From Paramicrosporidium saccamoebae (Eukaryota; Rozellomycota): 64,000 bases of DNA. Shown in pieces: positions 26,837 to 37,553 of this stretch. The stretch lies in NCBI GenBank assembly GCA_002794465.1, contig MTSL01000186.1, positions 435 to 64,434 on the forward strand, written 5' to 3'. The position numbers and the translations under genes are program-made. Below the pieces are notes generated by a model. That model was given only the letters and a program-made list of their open reading frames with translations. It was not told the DNA's origin and did not search any database. Position 1 is the first letter of the stretch. Each line of letters begins with the position of its first letter.

Positions 26837-27889
26837 ATGACAATAACTTGGCAGCCAATTAGTTCAGAGCCCTTTATCCCACCCGACTGTAGAGTCCCGA
26901 TAGTCCCAGCGCATCTATTACTTTCCTTGTTCTTGATAGTTGGCATTGTTGTGTCATATCTCCCGCAGGTTTACAAACGGGCGGTGCTTGACCATGGTTG
27001 TAGCAACTAAAGATCATCTGGACCAGATCAAGCAATGGACTAAGTCCGTGGTATCTCCTCTTGGGTGCCTTCTCCTCCCTTTCCAATCTGCTCAATATTG
27101 TGGTGCTTCAGCTTCCCGTCATACAGTGCTGTGCAGTTGTCGTAAGTTTGCTTCTTTGGCTGCGTAACTCATGCAGAGCACCGGCCAGTGTCTGTACAAT
27201 CTTCTTGGCTTGCTCCAAGTGGTCACGCAGGTTTCCATGTTTCTGTCAATGTACCTGATCGCACACGGTCTGACTTGTAGCTTTGCCTTGTTCTATGTGT
27301 ATTTCCCGGAAGCTTACAAACAAGGCGGCACCGATGACAATCCTCGGCCTAGTAGTGAATGGAAGACTTCACTCAAAGCTCTAAGGATTATTGTCGTTTA
27401 TACGCTCCTTATTTGTGTCATATCTCTTCTTGTTGTTCTAGTTTACAATGTCCCCTCTTTCGTGGCAACTGCATGGACGGCACTCCTGGCTTTTATTGCC
27501 CTAATTTCCAGCTTGGTACAATTTATACCTCAGATCATGAGGACGTGGAAGTTAAAGGTAAACGTTGCAGTTTTGATGAAATGCAATAGATGGCCGGCGC
27601 GTTGAGTATCCCTGCAATGATGATGCAGACACCAGGATCTTTCCTGTTTTGCTATACCATCGCAATGAGTCCAGGAACCAACTTTACGTCGTGGGTGACC
27701 TACTTTGTCGGAGGATGTTTACAAGGAATACTCCTCGTTCTTTGTTTATATTATCAGCAGACCATGCCGACTGAATTCATCCTTGTACAGGAAGATGAGG
27801 ACCGCACATCCTCACTGATCGTGTCTCCCAATGCACAGCTGCTAAAATTAGAATTCGCAGAAAAGGGGGGCGTGGTGGGGGCGGCTTAA
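26837..27889 (+). CDS. PQ-loop repeat membrane protein (transporter-like)
   Basis: Four exons: 26837-26983, 27013-27141, 27177-27557 and 27590-27889 (introns 29, 35 and 32 nt). Two PQ-loop motifs are seen. The first is VSYLPQVYK, continued after the intron by SSNGLSPWYLLLGA and SSLSNLLN; the second is QFIPQIMRTWKLK, continued by GALSIPAMMMQTPGSF. Seven hydrophobic helices are expected, as in lysosomal/vacuolar cystine or cationic amino-acid transporters and related ER proteins; the substrate cannot be told. The first intron (GTGC donor, 29 nt) is the least certain, but it restores the canonical SSxGLSPW continuation. The stop codon overlaps an AATAAA. The gene is divergent from ValRS, 76 bp apart, and tandem with the PIP kinase. 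Confidence 0.8.
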
Positions 27890-27893
27890 TAAA
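27888..27893 (+). terminator. Poly(A) signal overlapping the PQ-loop stop codon
   Basis: The stop TAA at 27887-27889 shares two bases with AATAAA. The next gene starts at 27971, so the 3' UTR must be very short. Confidence 0.6.
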
Positions 27894-27970
27894 TATAGAC
27901 TCTCTGATTGGTTATCCCCCGGTGTGCTAATAATTACGGTCGACTCTGTTCACATTATTAACGACCGGTA

Positions 27971-29813
27971 ATGGAGAAACGAGGTGCAGAGTACGAGGAC
28001 GGCAGAGACCAAGAAACGTATAAAGCAAACATTCCTTACTTGAGTATCGAAGACGTCCAAGACAATAGTGATGAGACCCTCCCGCCGGCTGACAAGCGGC
28101 CAGAGTCATGGCAAGTAGGCGCATTACCTTCACTGGATTCTGCCGTGTCACTGGCGGGCAATCCTGCAGCATTGAGTGAGAATAATGTTCTGCTCATGAG
28201 CTCTGGCAAGTCTAGATGTTCTTCCATTAGCTCCACCATTTCTGAATCTCTGGTTGACGCCGAGCAGGCAGGGATCTTGGGCGGAATGATTAACGACCAT
28301 GCTCCGTGGAAGCAGTCCTGTGATAGTCTGCCCACTGGAAGAGGTGACAGCTTGGCGAGACATAACGGAAAGCAGTCTATAGTGACAGATCCTGGGCCAT
28401 ATGGACATGATAATGGCCATGGCAGAAACATGTCGAGTTATGGAAGCACAGTTGGGGAAGACCATGAAAATTTTATTCTAATGTATGATATGCTCACGGG
28501 AATCCGTCATTCTGTCTCAGTCTGCCAGGCTAAACCCTGTCGGCCACTATCCGAAGAAGACTTTAAATATGCACGAACGTAGAATTGAGACTATCGTGTT
28601 TGACTCTGTAGATACAACTTCCTACAAGATTCCAACGAGACGACACCATCAAAATATGAATTCCGTTTTAAAGACTACTCTCCTTGGGTATTTAGATCTC
28701 TGAGAGAAGCATTCAAGATTGACGCAGCTGACTACCTGGTACTGTCTATTTTGGTCTTCTACAAGTCTAGGTATCTTTGACAGGCAAGTACGCTTTATCA
28801 GAGATTGGGTCTCCTGGAAAGAGTGGATCTCTATTCTACTTTTCTCAAGACTTTCGTTACATTATCAAGACTATCCGGCAGTCGGAACACGAATATCTTC
28901 GAAAAATACTGCGGCACTACTATGAGCACATTAGGAAGAATCCAAACTCGCTTCTGACTCGCTTCTATGGCCTCCATCGCGTTCGCATGTCTAATATCAG
29001 CAAGATTTATTTTGTTGTTATGGGAAACATCTTCCCTCCGCACAAGGATATCCATGAAACGTTTGATTTAAAGGGATCTACATTGGGACGGTTTATCACT
29101 CCAGACGAATTGAGGCAAAAGAGCATGGCCACCCTCAAAGATTTAAATTGGATTCAGAAAAATCGCAAGCTGAAATTAGGTCCAGAAAAGGCAACCCTTC
29201 TGATGAATCAGCTGCGTTCGGACTGTCTATTTCTTTCTAAAGTGAAAATTATGGACTATAGTCTTCTTGTTGGGATCCACTACTTTTCACGGGGCAACAA
29301 GGACAATATTCGTGAAAGGTCAATGATGATGTATGAACCGACCACACCAAAGCTGGGAAGCGGTGCTCCTGCTTTCAAGCAAAGTAACATCTCTGCAGCA
29401 ATCGCAGGCGATAGTGCAGGTTTACCTCAAGAGAGAAAAATGTGTATATTCTATGGAGAAGATGGTGGATTCAGATCTAGCACAGCCGAGGGCGACGCAA
29501 GTGATGAACTATACTTTCTTGGCGTCATTGATATTTTAACACCATACACTGTGACAAAGAGAATTGAGCATGTGTTTAAATCCTTGCAGCATGACAGCGT
29601 ACACTTCTAATCACACTCAATTTGTAGAAATCAATCTCTGCAGTCAATCCATTAGAGTATAGCAAGCGGTTCCTGAGGTTTATGGCTGAGAACATTCTCC
29701 AAGATACAGAATCTGATTATGCATCCAAAGATCTTCCTCAAATCCCCTCAATGTATCGCTCTATGGATGAAAAGGACACTGTGATCATAGAAGACGAAGA
29801 TTCTCAGAATTAA
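27971..29813 (+). CDS. Phosphatidylinositol-4-phosphate 5-kinase
   Basis: Exons 27971-28578, 28612-28738, 28771-29598 and 29628-29813 (introns 33, 32 and 29 nt) encode 582 residues. The first 170 residues are Ser-rich and probably disordered. The kinase domain starts at [10 protein letters not shown] and continues with [14 protein letters not shown], the G-loop-like [12 protein letters not shown] with [24 protein letters not shown] and [15 protein letters not shown] carries the catalytic-loop region; [11 protein letters not shown] and [12 protein letters not shown] follow. The last exon gives the conserved YSKRFLRFM end. It makes PI(4,5)P2 at the plasma membrane or nucleus, controlling actin and membrane traffic (family knowledge; yeast Mss4). 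The RPT5 ATG is 52 bp downstream. Confidence 0.92.
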
Positions 29814-29865
29814 TTTATTTATGTATAAATGGTTTCTTTTCTTTTAGACCTGTGCATTTGTAACC

Positions 29866-31164
29866 ATGGAGGTCGAGACAAAGCAAGCGCCTGTCGCCAA
29901 GACGGCAGCAGAAATCGATGCTGAAATCGATGGAGACATTATTAGCATGTCAACGGACGATGTCATTACGCGAAACAGGTTATTGGAGAATGACATTCGA
30001 ATTATGAAGAGCGAAATACTGCGACTTCAACACGAGGCCTCTTCTATGAAGGAGAGGCTTCAAGACAATTTGGAAAAGATAAAGCTAAATAAGCAGCTTC
30101 CGTATCTTGTGTCCAATATTGTCGAAATCCTGGAGGTTGATCCTGAAGGCGATGCTGATGAGGAAGGTGCCAACGTGGACCTCGACGAGGCGCGTAAAGG
30201 GAAATGTGCCGTTGTAAAGACTTCTACCCGCACAACCGCCTTCCTCCCCCTCGTTGGTCTAGTTGACGTTGATACGATGAAGCCAGGCGATCTAGTGGGT
30301 GTGAACAAGGACAGCTTCCTCGTACTTGACACCCTCCCTAGCGAATACGACTCTCGTGTGAAAGCAATGGAGATTGACGAGAAGCCAACTGAAGACTACA
30401 GCGATGTTGGTGGTTTGGATAAACAGATTGAGGAACTTGTAGAGGCTGTCGTTCTTCCCATGACTCATGCCGATCGATTCAAAAAGCTGGGGATTAAGCC
30501 ACCCAAAGGAGTTCTCATGTATGGTTCTCCTGGCACTGGAAAGACCCTTTTGGCCCGTGCTTGTGCTGCCCAAACCAACTCTACCTTTTTGAAGCTTGCT
30601 GGTCCGCAACTAGTGCAAATGTACATTGGAGATGGTGCCAAGCTGGTCCGCGATGCATTTGCATTGGCAAAGGAAAAGGCACCCACTATCATCTTCATTG
30701 ACGAGCTTGATGCAGTCGGCACAAAGAGATTTGACAGCGACACCACTGGTGATCGTGAAGTGCAACGAACAATGTTGGAACTGTTGAATCAATTGGATGG
30801 TTTCAGTAGTGATGACAGGATCAAGGTGATTGCTGCCACTAATCGTGTCGATATTTTGGATCCTGCCCTACTTCGGTCCGGTCGTTTGGATCGTAAAATT
30901 GAATTCCCTCTCCCTAATGAAGAGGCACGGGCAAGAATTATGCAAATTCATGCACGCAAAATGAATGTCGGATCAGATGTTAACTTTGATGAACTTGCGC
31001 GAAGCTGTGAAGACTTTAACGGCGCCCAGTGTAAGGCTGTCTGTGTGGAGGCTGGTATGATTGCTCTACGGCGTAGTGCCAGCCAACTCTGTCATGAAGA
31101 TTTCATGGAGGGCATTCAAGAAGTTCAGGCCAAGAAAAAAGCTACTCTTCAATACTACGCCTAA
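29866..31164 (+). CDS. RPT5: 26S proteasome regulatory ATPase RPT5 (PSMC3)
   Basis: 432 residues, intronless. N-terminal coiled coil (about 25-80), OB domain ([11 protein letters not shown] region), then the AAA+ module: Walker A GSPGTGKT at 220-227, Walker [12 protein letters not shown] near 275, the SRH with [20 protein letters not shown], and the small helical lid. The C terminus reads LQYYA, the HbYX-type tail that Rpt5 uses to open the 20S gate. It is part of the base hexamer that unfolds ubiquitylated substrates. TATAAA lies at 29824-29829, about 40 bp before the ATG, and AATAAA at 31186-31191. Confidence 0.96.
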   Translation: MEVETKQAPVAKTAAEIDAEIDGDIISMSTDDVITRNRLLENDIRIMKSEILRLQHEASSMKERLQDNLEKIKLNKQLPYLVSNIVEILEVDPEGDADEEGANVDLDEARKGKCAVVKTSTRTTAFLPLVGLVDVDTMKPGDLVGVNKDSFLVLDTLPSEYDSRVKAMEIDEKPTEDYSDVGGLDKQIEELVEAVVLPMTHADRFKKLGIKPPKGVLMYGSPGTGKTLLARACAAQTNSTFLKLAGPQLVQMYIGDGAKLVRDAFALAKEKAPTIIFIDELDAVGTKRFDSDTTGDREVQRTMLELLNQLDGFSSDDRIKVIAATNRVDILDPALLRSGRLDRKIEFPLPNEEARARIMQIHARKMNVGSDVNFDELARSCEDFNGAQCKAVCVEAGMIALRRSASQLCHEDFMEGIQEVQAKKKATLQYYA

Positions 31165-31185
31165 GGCTAGGATTCAATTCGGTGT

Positions 31186-31191
31186 AATAAA
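31186..31191 (+). terminator. Poly(A) signal of RPT5
   Basis: AATAAA begins 22 bases after the RPT5 stop, in the 87-bp spacer before the convergent Nup42-like gene. Confidence 0.55.
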
Positions 31192-31251
31192 ATTCCCTGA
31201 ACCGTAAGATTTAGGGATTAAACATTCTACATCTATTTATAATGCTATCAG

Positions 31252-31958
31252 CTAGGAAGGCGGGAGTTCGGGAATATCGCCAAATGTATAAGACCCCGAT
31301 TTGGGATCGCCGTGAGCAGTAGCAGCAGGCGGCGGAAGCTGGGAAATTCCTGCCGCTGGTGCAGAATGGCTCACTTGTGCTTGATTTTTGAGATTATTCA
31401 AATGCTGCAGTCGAACGGCCCTTGGTGTTCTTCCTAGTGCCACACCTTTGGACGGATCGGCCATGATTTCTGCAACCGTTCGTTGCTTCTCTTGTATAAC
31501 ATGAGCGAGTGTCTGCTTGTAGGCGTCTATGTTTCCGACGGTTCTGTTTTGTGCATAAGCCTCGCACCTCAATTCCTCGGGTGAAAAGTCTGTGTGAATA
31601 ATATTGTCGCCACCCTCCCAGCTGACATTTAGACCATAGCAGCTGAGGGGCCATTCCATTTTTATATTCAGCAGATCATGCTTAATAACGTCCTCGGGTC
31701 TAATTGTGTTATACCTCAATAACAAGCTCAGGAACCTTATGGTGTCTTGCCGTGGCACAGAACTCGGCGCTACGGGTGGCCTCGGCCTCGGCTGGGACTG
31801 TCTCGGCGAGTCATGTCGTGTCTCGTGAAATGCGGCCCTCGTGTCTTTGGAGGCTAAAGGTTATTTAACTCGCACCACTTAGTACCTCCTGGGTGTTCAA
31901 ACTTGCATTCCGAGCCAAACTGGCATCGACCTTGAACGAAGAATCGACAAATGGGCAT
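31252..31958 (-). CDS. CCCH zinc-finger nucleoporin, Nup42/Amo1-like
   Basis: Two exons, 31958-31886 and 31853-31252 (intron 32 nt), giving 224 residues. A single CCCH finger sits at the extreme N terminus: CRFFVQGRC-QFGSEC-KFEH, spacing C-x7-C-x5-C-x3-H. A Pro/Arg-rich linker follows, then a conserved-looking region with MEWPLSCYG, FSPEELRCEAYAQN and GNIDAY, which resembles Nup42/hCG1/Amo1 proteins as I remember them. These sit on the cytoplasmic side of the nuclear pore and help Dbp5/Gle1 release mRNA. FG repeats are not evident, so the assignment is moderate; a generic CCCH RNA-binding protein is the alternative. The ATG is 47 bp below the VPS37 stop. Confidence 0.65.
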
Positions 31959-32004
31959 TAGTGCTCGCACCCCTGATTGGTCAGATAGTGGAAATTATTG
32001 GTTG

Positions 32005-32010
32005 TTTATT
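32005..32010 (-). terminator. Poly(A) signal overlapping the VPS37 stop codon
   Basis: On the minus strand the last codons read CAA TAA A, so AATAAA contains the stop codon completely. Confidence 0.6.
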
Positions 32011-33038
32011 GGAGTTTCTGCTTAAGCTTTTCCATAGACATCATCCTTTGATGATACGTCTTTCGTACACTTTGATAGGCGGTAATAAATCGACCAATAT
32101 CAATGGCGTTTGAATAGAAGGACTCGACGAGGTTTCTTGAAAAATGATCGCTTTCCTTCACTTTTTCGGCGTATCCATCTAGGAGGGTCTTTTCAGAATA
32201 CTTTGAAAGATCCGATTTGAACCTTTCATTCGTTTGCCCAAGTTCGGCGTCTTCAAGTTCAAGAATTGCTTGCAACTCTGCGAGTCTTTCTTTTGCAACG
32301 TCAACGTCTTTTTTAAATGCAATGTTCTTCTCTAGAAAGGAGTGAGTGGGATGATTGGAAAAGTACTGGCAAGCTCAACGTTTCCATTGACGAGCTCCTG
32401 CTGTACAGATCGAGCACCGCGGACAATTGCGGTTGATTCGAAAAATTTCTCCGATTTTTCATCGTCTTCTAGAAGAAGCTTCAACTGTTTGGCACTAGTA
32501 ACGATCAGGCCAGATTCATGTAAAATACTTTTGAGAATCGACCTCTGGGAATGAAAGTGCTTCGGACTGCCTCGAAGTGGGATGACTATGGTAATTTTGC
32601 CCAGCTGGTGATATTGGAGATACGACAATTGTAGGTGGTCGCAAGTTGAACTCGATTTCAATGTCTTTCACTATTTTACCGATGGACAAATTCCGATGCC
32701 AGGCAGCAAGTCCCTCATGGCCCACAACGCGCATTTCATGATTTACCCAACGCTGGGCAACGCCAGGCGTAACAGAAATGACGGGGACAGCGTTGGGAAA
32801 TTCATTCGGCAAAGTGATGGTCAGTGAAAGTTGTACTCGTAGAGGCCCAACTGTCAATGGAACCTCAAATACTGTTCCTGGCTGTAAAACACGCACTTGG
32901 TTAGGAAAGAATGAATATAAACTGGTAATTTGCTTTTGTAATCTAAGGCATTGTTAGCGTTCCGGAATAATATTCGTACGGTTCCTCAAAACTTGGATTC
33001 GACCATCCCGCACCCTGAGATGGTGCAGGAGCCCACAT
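32006..33038 (-). CDS. VPS37: ESCRT-I subunit VPS37 (VPS37A-like, UEV + Mod(r))
   Basis: Four exons: 33038-32980, 32942-32529, 32494-32367 and 32331-32006 (introns 37, 34 and 35 nt), 308 residues. The N-terminal half is a UEV-like fold as in VPS37A: QPGTVFEVPLTVGPLRVQLS, then LPNEFPNAVPVISVTP, and HRNLSIGKIVKDI. The C-terminal half is the Mod(r) helical domain: KQLKLLLEDDEKSEKFFEST, VQQELVNGNVELA, then KNIAFKKDVDVAKERLAELQ and a long charged helix. ESCRT-I sorts ubiquitylated cargo into multivesicular bodies. The joined frame closes exactly over three introns, which supports the model. Confidence 0.85.
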
Positions 33039-33169
33039 GATTCGCCAATACAACGGGCATCGGCCTATTTATATAAATCTGCACACTAATTTTGGACACA
33101 TACCAGTAATATTATTTTTCAAATTTATTCACATCTGCACACCAGAGTTCAGTCAGTATTTCAAGCAAG

Positions 33170-34152
33170 TTAGACGTGTTGTCCAGCAGCTGTCTGTGAC
33201 ATTATGCTTGAAAGCTGCTCTAAAAAGATAGTCCTTAGGTCCACAATGTAAGTGCACGTCCACTTTCTTCTCCGTACAGTACTACCGGTAGTCATGGTAG
33301 GTGAAAATGTTGAATTAAATGATGCAGAGTAAACCCAACTATCTACGTCATATTTAGACAGAACGTACTTGCAGTACCTGATTTCCAGCCATCACTGAGA
33401 ACTCCAGGACACTTTTCTAACCGTTGGTAATGGTCAATTGACGAAGCGCCTTCAGAGCCATCTGCATTGGAATATTTCATAGGCTCATTCCGTAGTAGAT
33501 CGTTGGACCAACCAATTCCTGCCCACCAACGCTGATTTTCGTAAATTTGGACGCTCCATTTGATCGATGAATTAGATGCCCATATTAGGCAATCCACGTG
33601 TTCATTGTATAACATTGTGGTCATACAAGGGGAACCTATGATCAAAGAAGATTGAATAAGCTCTGTGCATCCAGCTAAAATTCTAATCGGATTAGAGCCC
33701 AAAATCCAGTTCTTCACAAACAATAAAGTTATGGCTACTGAAAGTGCTTCTTGATATCCAGTTAGTATGATCAGCAACCCCGATAAGGATGCAAGTACTT
33801 GAACTAGGCTAATTCGTTCGTTCGATGTCTTACCCGAGGAAAATACAACTAAACGGCGGATCCCCAAAGATACTATTCTAAGGGTCCTGGAGTTGGCTAT
33901 TTGTTGCAAAGTGGGCGCCTTAGCTTGCTCCAATACATTTCGTGTCAATAATCTTAATCGTATCGCAGGCGTTATGGCCACAAGAATCAAAAGAGAAGCC
34001 AGAGTTAATCGTGGCAAAGATACGGCAATATTCAGACATAGTAGCACTACTGAGCATTTCAAAGGATTTTTCCATGACAAGGCTTCGAAAAGAAGCGTAA
34101 GACTCTCATTAGTAAGAGAATCTGCAAGGAGACAGTCTTGGAGCTTATCCAT
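33170..34152 (-). CDS. Membrane protein with dysferlin domain, Pex30/Pex24-type
   Basis: Two exons, 34152-33378 and 33342-33170 (intron 35 nt), 315 residues. The N-terminal 180 residues hold two pairs of hydrophobic segments (VVLLCLNIAVSLPRLTLASL; LASLSGLLIILTGYQEAL), a reticulon-like layout. DysF-N follows (IYENQRWWAGIGWSNDLL), and exon 2 supplies DysF-C (SWVYSASF, TVRRRKW). This order matches yeast Pex30/Pex31 and relatives, ER proteins that shape membranes and regulate peroxisome and lipid-droplet formation. Without the intron the frame stops before DysF-C, so the splice is strongly supported. The ATG is only 12 bp from the 3' end of the upstream tRNA. Confidence 0.82.
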
Positions 34153-34164
34153 GAATAGAAAAAG

Positions 34165-34237
34165 TGGAGGATGCGGGCATCGATCCCGCTACCTATCGCA
34201 TGCAAAGCGATCGCTCTACCATTTGAGCTAATCCCCC
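34165..34237 (-). tRNA. tRNA-Ala (UGC)
   Basis: 73 nt including discriminator A. The acceptor stem GGGGGAT pairs with ATCCTCC (one G-U). D arm GCTC/GAGC, anticodon stem ATCGC/GCGAT with loop TTTGCAT (anticodon TGC), T stem GCGGG/CCCGC with loop ATCGATG. There is no intron. The T5 run right after the 3' end (minus strand) is a Pol III terminator. It reads toward the Pex30-like ATG 12 bp further on. Confidence 0.97.
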
Positions 34238-34311
34238 GCTCGAGAATAATAAATTATTTAATATCAAATATGCTAATTGTGTAAATTCTCTTTCCGAATT
34301 AACATAAGAAT

Positions 34312-34755
34312 ATGCGATTTGTAAGTCACCAGCTGTGGAGGGCACTGTATGAGACCAGGATGTGGATTTCTCATCGCACATCCCGGGGGCTGCGTATTGG
34401 CTCTCTCACGGTAGCGGCTGGGATTACTTGGTTTGTAGCCTACGACTATTTTACCGACAAAGTCAACCGCTCCTCTGTCCTTGTTCGGCAAACCCTCTAC
34501 AATATGAGGCATAACCCCGATGTACTAAGAATGCTGGGAAATGACCTGCGTGTGACAAGTAGAGTGGAAGGATATCAGAGTCAGAACCAAGCCCACGCAG
34601 ACATCACCTTCAAAGCCATCGGATCGGAGAACATACCCGCATCTGTACATGTGATCGCTGACAAGCTCGGCTGGGATTGGCAAACCAGAAAACTCAAAGT
34701 TATCATCGATAACAGGGAAGTTGTGCTTTTAGAAGATCAGAGGGATGTGCAATAA
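34312..34755 (+). CDS. COA1: COA1-like cytochrome oxidase assembly factor
   Basis: 147 residues, intronless, ATG 74 bp from the divergent tRNA. Residues 1-25 are basic with no acid apart from one Glu (mitochondrial presequence). One membrane helix follows (IGSLTVAAGITWFVAYDYF). A soluble domain then shows the COA1 pattern: LYNMRHNPDVLRMLGNDL, an ADITFKAIGSE strand, PASVHVIADK, and W-x-x-R-K-L-x-V. COA1 helps mature Cox1 at the inner mitochondrial membrane. TIM21 has a related layout and is the main alternative. The stop codon lies within AATAAA. Confidence 0.65.
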   Translation: MRFVSHQLWRALYETRMWISHRTSRGLRIGSLTVAAGITWFVAYDYFTDKVNRSSVLVRQTLYNMRHNPDVLRMLGNDLRVTSRVEGYQSQNQAHADITFKAIGSENIPASVHVIADKLGWDWQTRKLKVIIDNREVVLLEDQRDVQ

Positions 34756-34756
34756 A
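34751..34756 (+). terminator. Poly(A) signal overlapping the COA1 stop codon
   Basis: CAA TAA A: AATAAA spans the last two bases of the final sense codon and the whole stop. Confidence 0.6.
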
Positions 34757-35464
34757 CCGTGCTACTGGTCGTGTCCGTATACATGAAACTGACGATGTGC
34801 AAAATTTCGATCGCACATTAAAACGTGTACAGAAACGTATGCTTTCGCTTAACGGGTATTTGTGATTGTCAATGCTAGAAATATGGTAAACTGAACTCAG
34901 AGCATGCAGATATGTTGTATGCGCTTTTCTAAAGATGTTGATCAGAATTGTGCGAATATTGTAAATGTGAGTCATCGACATGACTTAATCCAGGTGTGCT
35001 GGATTAGTTGCGCATATTTTTCTAAACTGATGTGTGCAACGTGTGCCTGAGAATTACGCACATAGAATTACAACGCACTGACAATAATCAGAAGCATTTA
35101 TTTTGTGCAACAGTAAGGGCTATTCAACCTGTGGTGTTTCTTGTTGCTTGGGCATATGGCTAACATGAGATGACTTGCAATGCTACCCTCGTGTACATCT
35201 CGCCTAAAACTCCTTTACATAGCCTAATTTCATCAATATTGTCGCTTTGTAGAATCAATGGGCATAAAGAATATTTATAAAAGCTGAGATTTGGTAAAAA
35301 CTATTCCAATCTGTGAATAACTTGGTCTCCTTGTGTTGGCATTGTCCAACTTGAGCCGTATAATTTGGTTCTTTTGAAATAATAATGGCCAATGGGGGGA
35401 GTATATCAACTGCTGTCCTCACTCTGTGGTCTAACTGATCGTTTCAGCCACAACTAATGTATAT
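34757..35464. other. Gene-free stretch of 708 bp
   Basis: AT-rich with no convincing ORF, tRNA or snRNA. It is the longest unexplained spacer in the housekeeping part. GTGTGC(A/C) motifs recur at 35024-35052. Convergent genes flank it, so it holds no obvious promoter. An undetected snoRNA or other ncRNA is possible. Confidence 0.5.
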
Positions 35465-35469
35465 TTATT
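35464..35469 (-). terminator. Poly(A) signal overlapping the SFM1 stop codon
   Basis: Minus strand GAA TAA AT: AATAAA includes the stop codon of SFM1. Confidence 0.6.
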
Positions 35470-36132
35470 CTAGTAGCGCATAATCAAAGTCATCCTCAGC
35501 GAGTAGTAGGTCCTTAATACCTGGTGCGATCATTGGCGCTCCGTGAGCGTCAGCTAAAAACCGAAAATTCAGGATCAACTTTTCGTTTGCGGATGCTGAA
35601 ATTTCCGGACGATCAATAAATTCAAGGGAACTAAAGGGAATTCCATCTTCGACGATCCTTTTTGTTGTCTTAACTGCTGTATCAGTGGTCATTTGTACAG
35701 TGCCCAAGTTCCTGGTTGGAAAACCCAATTTCCTTAATACTTGCGTGCGATCAAAGTCAAATTCATCAGCTATCACTTATAAACGTACCGAGACACTAAC
35801 TTACTGTTGCCCAATATTCCACCAAAAAGGAAATGCGTAAACGTGGATCTATCCTCGGGCTGCAACGTATCGCTGGATTCACTATCCAGCAGGCAAATCG
35901 ACTGAAACGGGATGCCAAGATTAGCAACCGACTCTTTCTTAAGCTGTACATTCTGGAAGTTTTCCCAGTCAGTTGGACGGTCAAAAGTGGCATTAGTGAA
36001 TATGCACGGGCTGGGTGCAACATAATCACTCATAGAACGGTATTCTGTAAAGTGAGCCAGTTGAGAAAATATACCACACCGAGACCAAGGAAAAAGCTCG
36101 ACATCAAGGTGCTCAATTACGTAGACGGTCAT
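35465..36132 (-). CDS. SFM1: SFM1-type SPOUT protein-arginine methyltransferase
   Basis: Two exons, 36132-35805 and 35769-35465 (intron 35 nt), 210 residues. Diagnostic SFM1 features: an N terminus with YVIEHLDVELFPW, CLLDSESSDTLQPED, then THFLFGGILGN joined across the intron to DEFDFDRTQVLRKLGFPTRN and LGTVQMTTDTAVKTTKRIV. The FGGILG and QMTTDTAV motifs form the trefoil-knot SAM site of this unusual SPOUT enzyme. Yeast Sfm1 methylates Arg146 of ribosomal protein uS3. The downstream splice acceptor restores the conserved spacing, so the intron is well supported. Confidence 0.9.
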
Positions 36133-36206
36133 GATGGAAAACTAATCCGACCCTGGGCGTTTATTCGGGCTATGTGAGCCGCACGTTACAATTCTAAAAT
36201 ATATAT

Positions 36207-37395
36207 CTAAAGGTGTCGCAGTGCATTTTTGAGACGAGTGCATTTTTCGGACAAAATTTGCAGACTTTCCCGAGTTACGTCAACGGGGCCATAAAATCCC
36301 ACAGTCTCTAACTGGACTACAAATATTAATATTGTCGAATTTTGTACAAATAAAATGGTCGTGCACTCTTGAGAGGATGATTTTATCAGCAAACTCCGGG
36401 TGACGGAGGCATTCACGACTGACCGTATCTCGTCTTGAATCCTTCACGACAGCAGTACTGGCTCCATTAGTGTTTGCAATTTCAATAACACCCTCTGGAA
36501 AGCAAGCAGCAAATTTACGAGCATCATCCCCAGTAATGGGTGACTTGATCGTTATCCTCGGCAACAATCGGTAAGACGCACAAGCTAAACATTAACCACC
36601 TAAGCACTTATATTCTTACACACAGGGGACCATTTTGCGTGATCTTTACCAAACCCTTTGACGCAGTGCAGCTCGAGATCGACCTCTTGACCTGGACGCA
36701 ACTTGACTACCAAAATATCATCTAGCACTGGTCGCAGAGGACTGTCAGCAAAGACTTCTTCTTGAGACCCTTGTGGCATCCATTTGATGCTTTTGGAATA
36801 TACCGAGGAATTGGAATATTTTGTCTCTGGAGGGGCGTCCGAGGGTACACCTTTGATTGGGGAACATTTTTGACGCATCTCAAATACAATAGTGTTGACA
36901 TCAGTAGGCTCGCCGGATGGCATGTCGAATTTCCGAGGGTCCGCATGGATCGGGATAAGACCGATACGATGCGATAATACTTCGTCAGGAATTATGGAAG
37001 TGTTGTTCACCACAAAGACAGTTTCGATGGCCATTGTTGGAACCTGCATATACATGAGCAAAATTCCAAGAGACATACCTCTGATATCATGGACCGGCGC
37101 AATGCGTTGGCCACTGAAGGAGCCACACCAACAATATCAAACTCCATGAAATTCTTCCCAAGTTTCTTAAGCTCGACCTTGACGTTCTACGGCATTAACT
37201 TGATGCAGCGTTAAAGGTACCTTTTCAAAATCCTCTGAATCAAACGGACGCGAGGCCGGATCGGGAATGGTGTGATCAGCGAGAACCGATACCTATTAAT
37301 GAGAACACATCCTAATGTAGAACCCTCTCTGATTCCAGGCGCACCAAACCAGGTTCTTCTATATTACGCTGCTCTTTCTGCTTCCGTACTGACAT
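36207..37395 (-). CDS. RPC40: RNA polymerase I and III common subunit RPAC1 (RPC40)
   Basis: Six exons: 37395-37324, 37292-37221, 37186-37079, 37043-36620, 36584-36348 and 36316-36207, with introns of 31, 34, 35, 35 and 31 nt; 340 residues, normal for the family. Landmarks: [16 protein letters not shown], then SMISE joined to [64 protein letters not shown] and [10 protein letters not shown]. It is the alpha-like subunit that pairs with Rpc19 in assembling Pol I and Pol III. The ATG at 37395 is the only in-frame choice; another ATG upstream is out of frame. It is divergent from the orphan gene at 37554. Confidence 0.92.
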
Positions 37396-37553
37396 GAAGG
37401 CTTGGCCACCCTGGTCTTGAGTAAATGGCGGGCTTCACGAGCAATGTCACTCATAAAGTCGACTGCCCCTTGTCTCCACCGCCGTCATCTTCTCCCCTCA
37501 AGTACCACAGGATGATTCACTAAGTTTGAGAAATTACAAGAGGAGTTTTACTG

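Noticed and set aside
32332..32661. Separate ORFs around VPS37 as independent genes
   Set aside because: Three short introns in consistent phase join them into one UEV-Mod(r) protein of normal size.
34793..35060. C/D snoRNA suggested by TGATGTG and CTGA words near 35026
   Set aside because: The C box is imperfect, no terminal stem is found and no guide target could be tested.
37395..37500. Out-of-frame ATG reading [20 protein letters not shown] upstream of RPC40
   Set aside because: Joining it to RPC40 by plausible donors creates a stop or the wrong phase. The in-frame ATG 37395 gives a complete protein.
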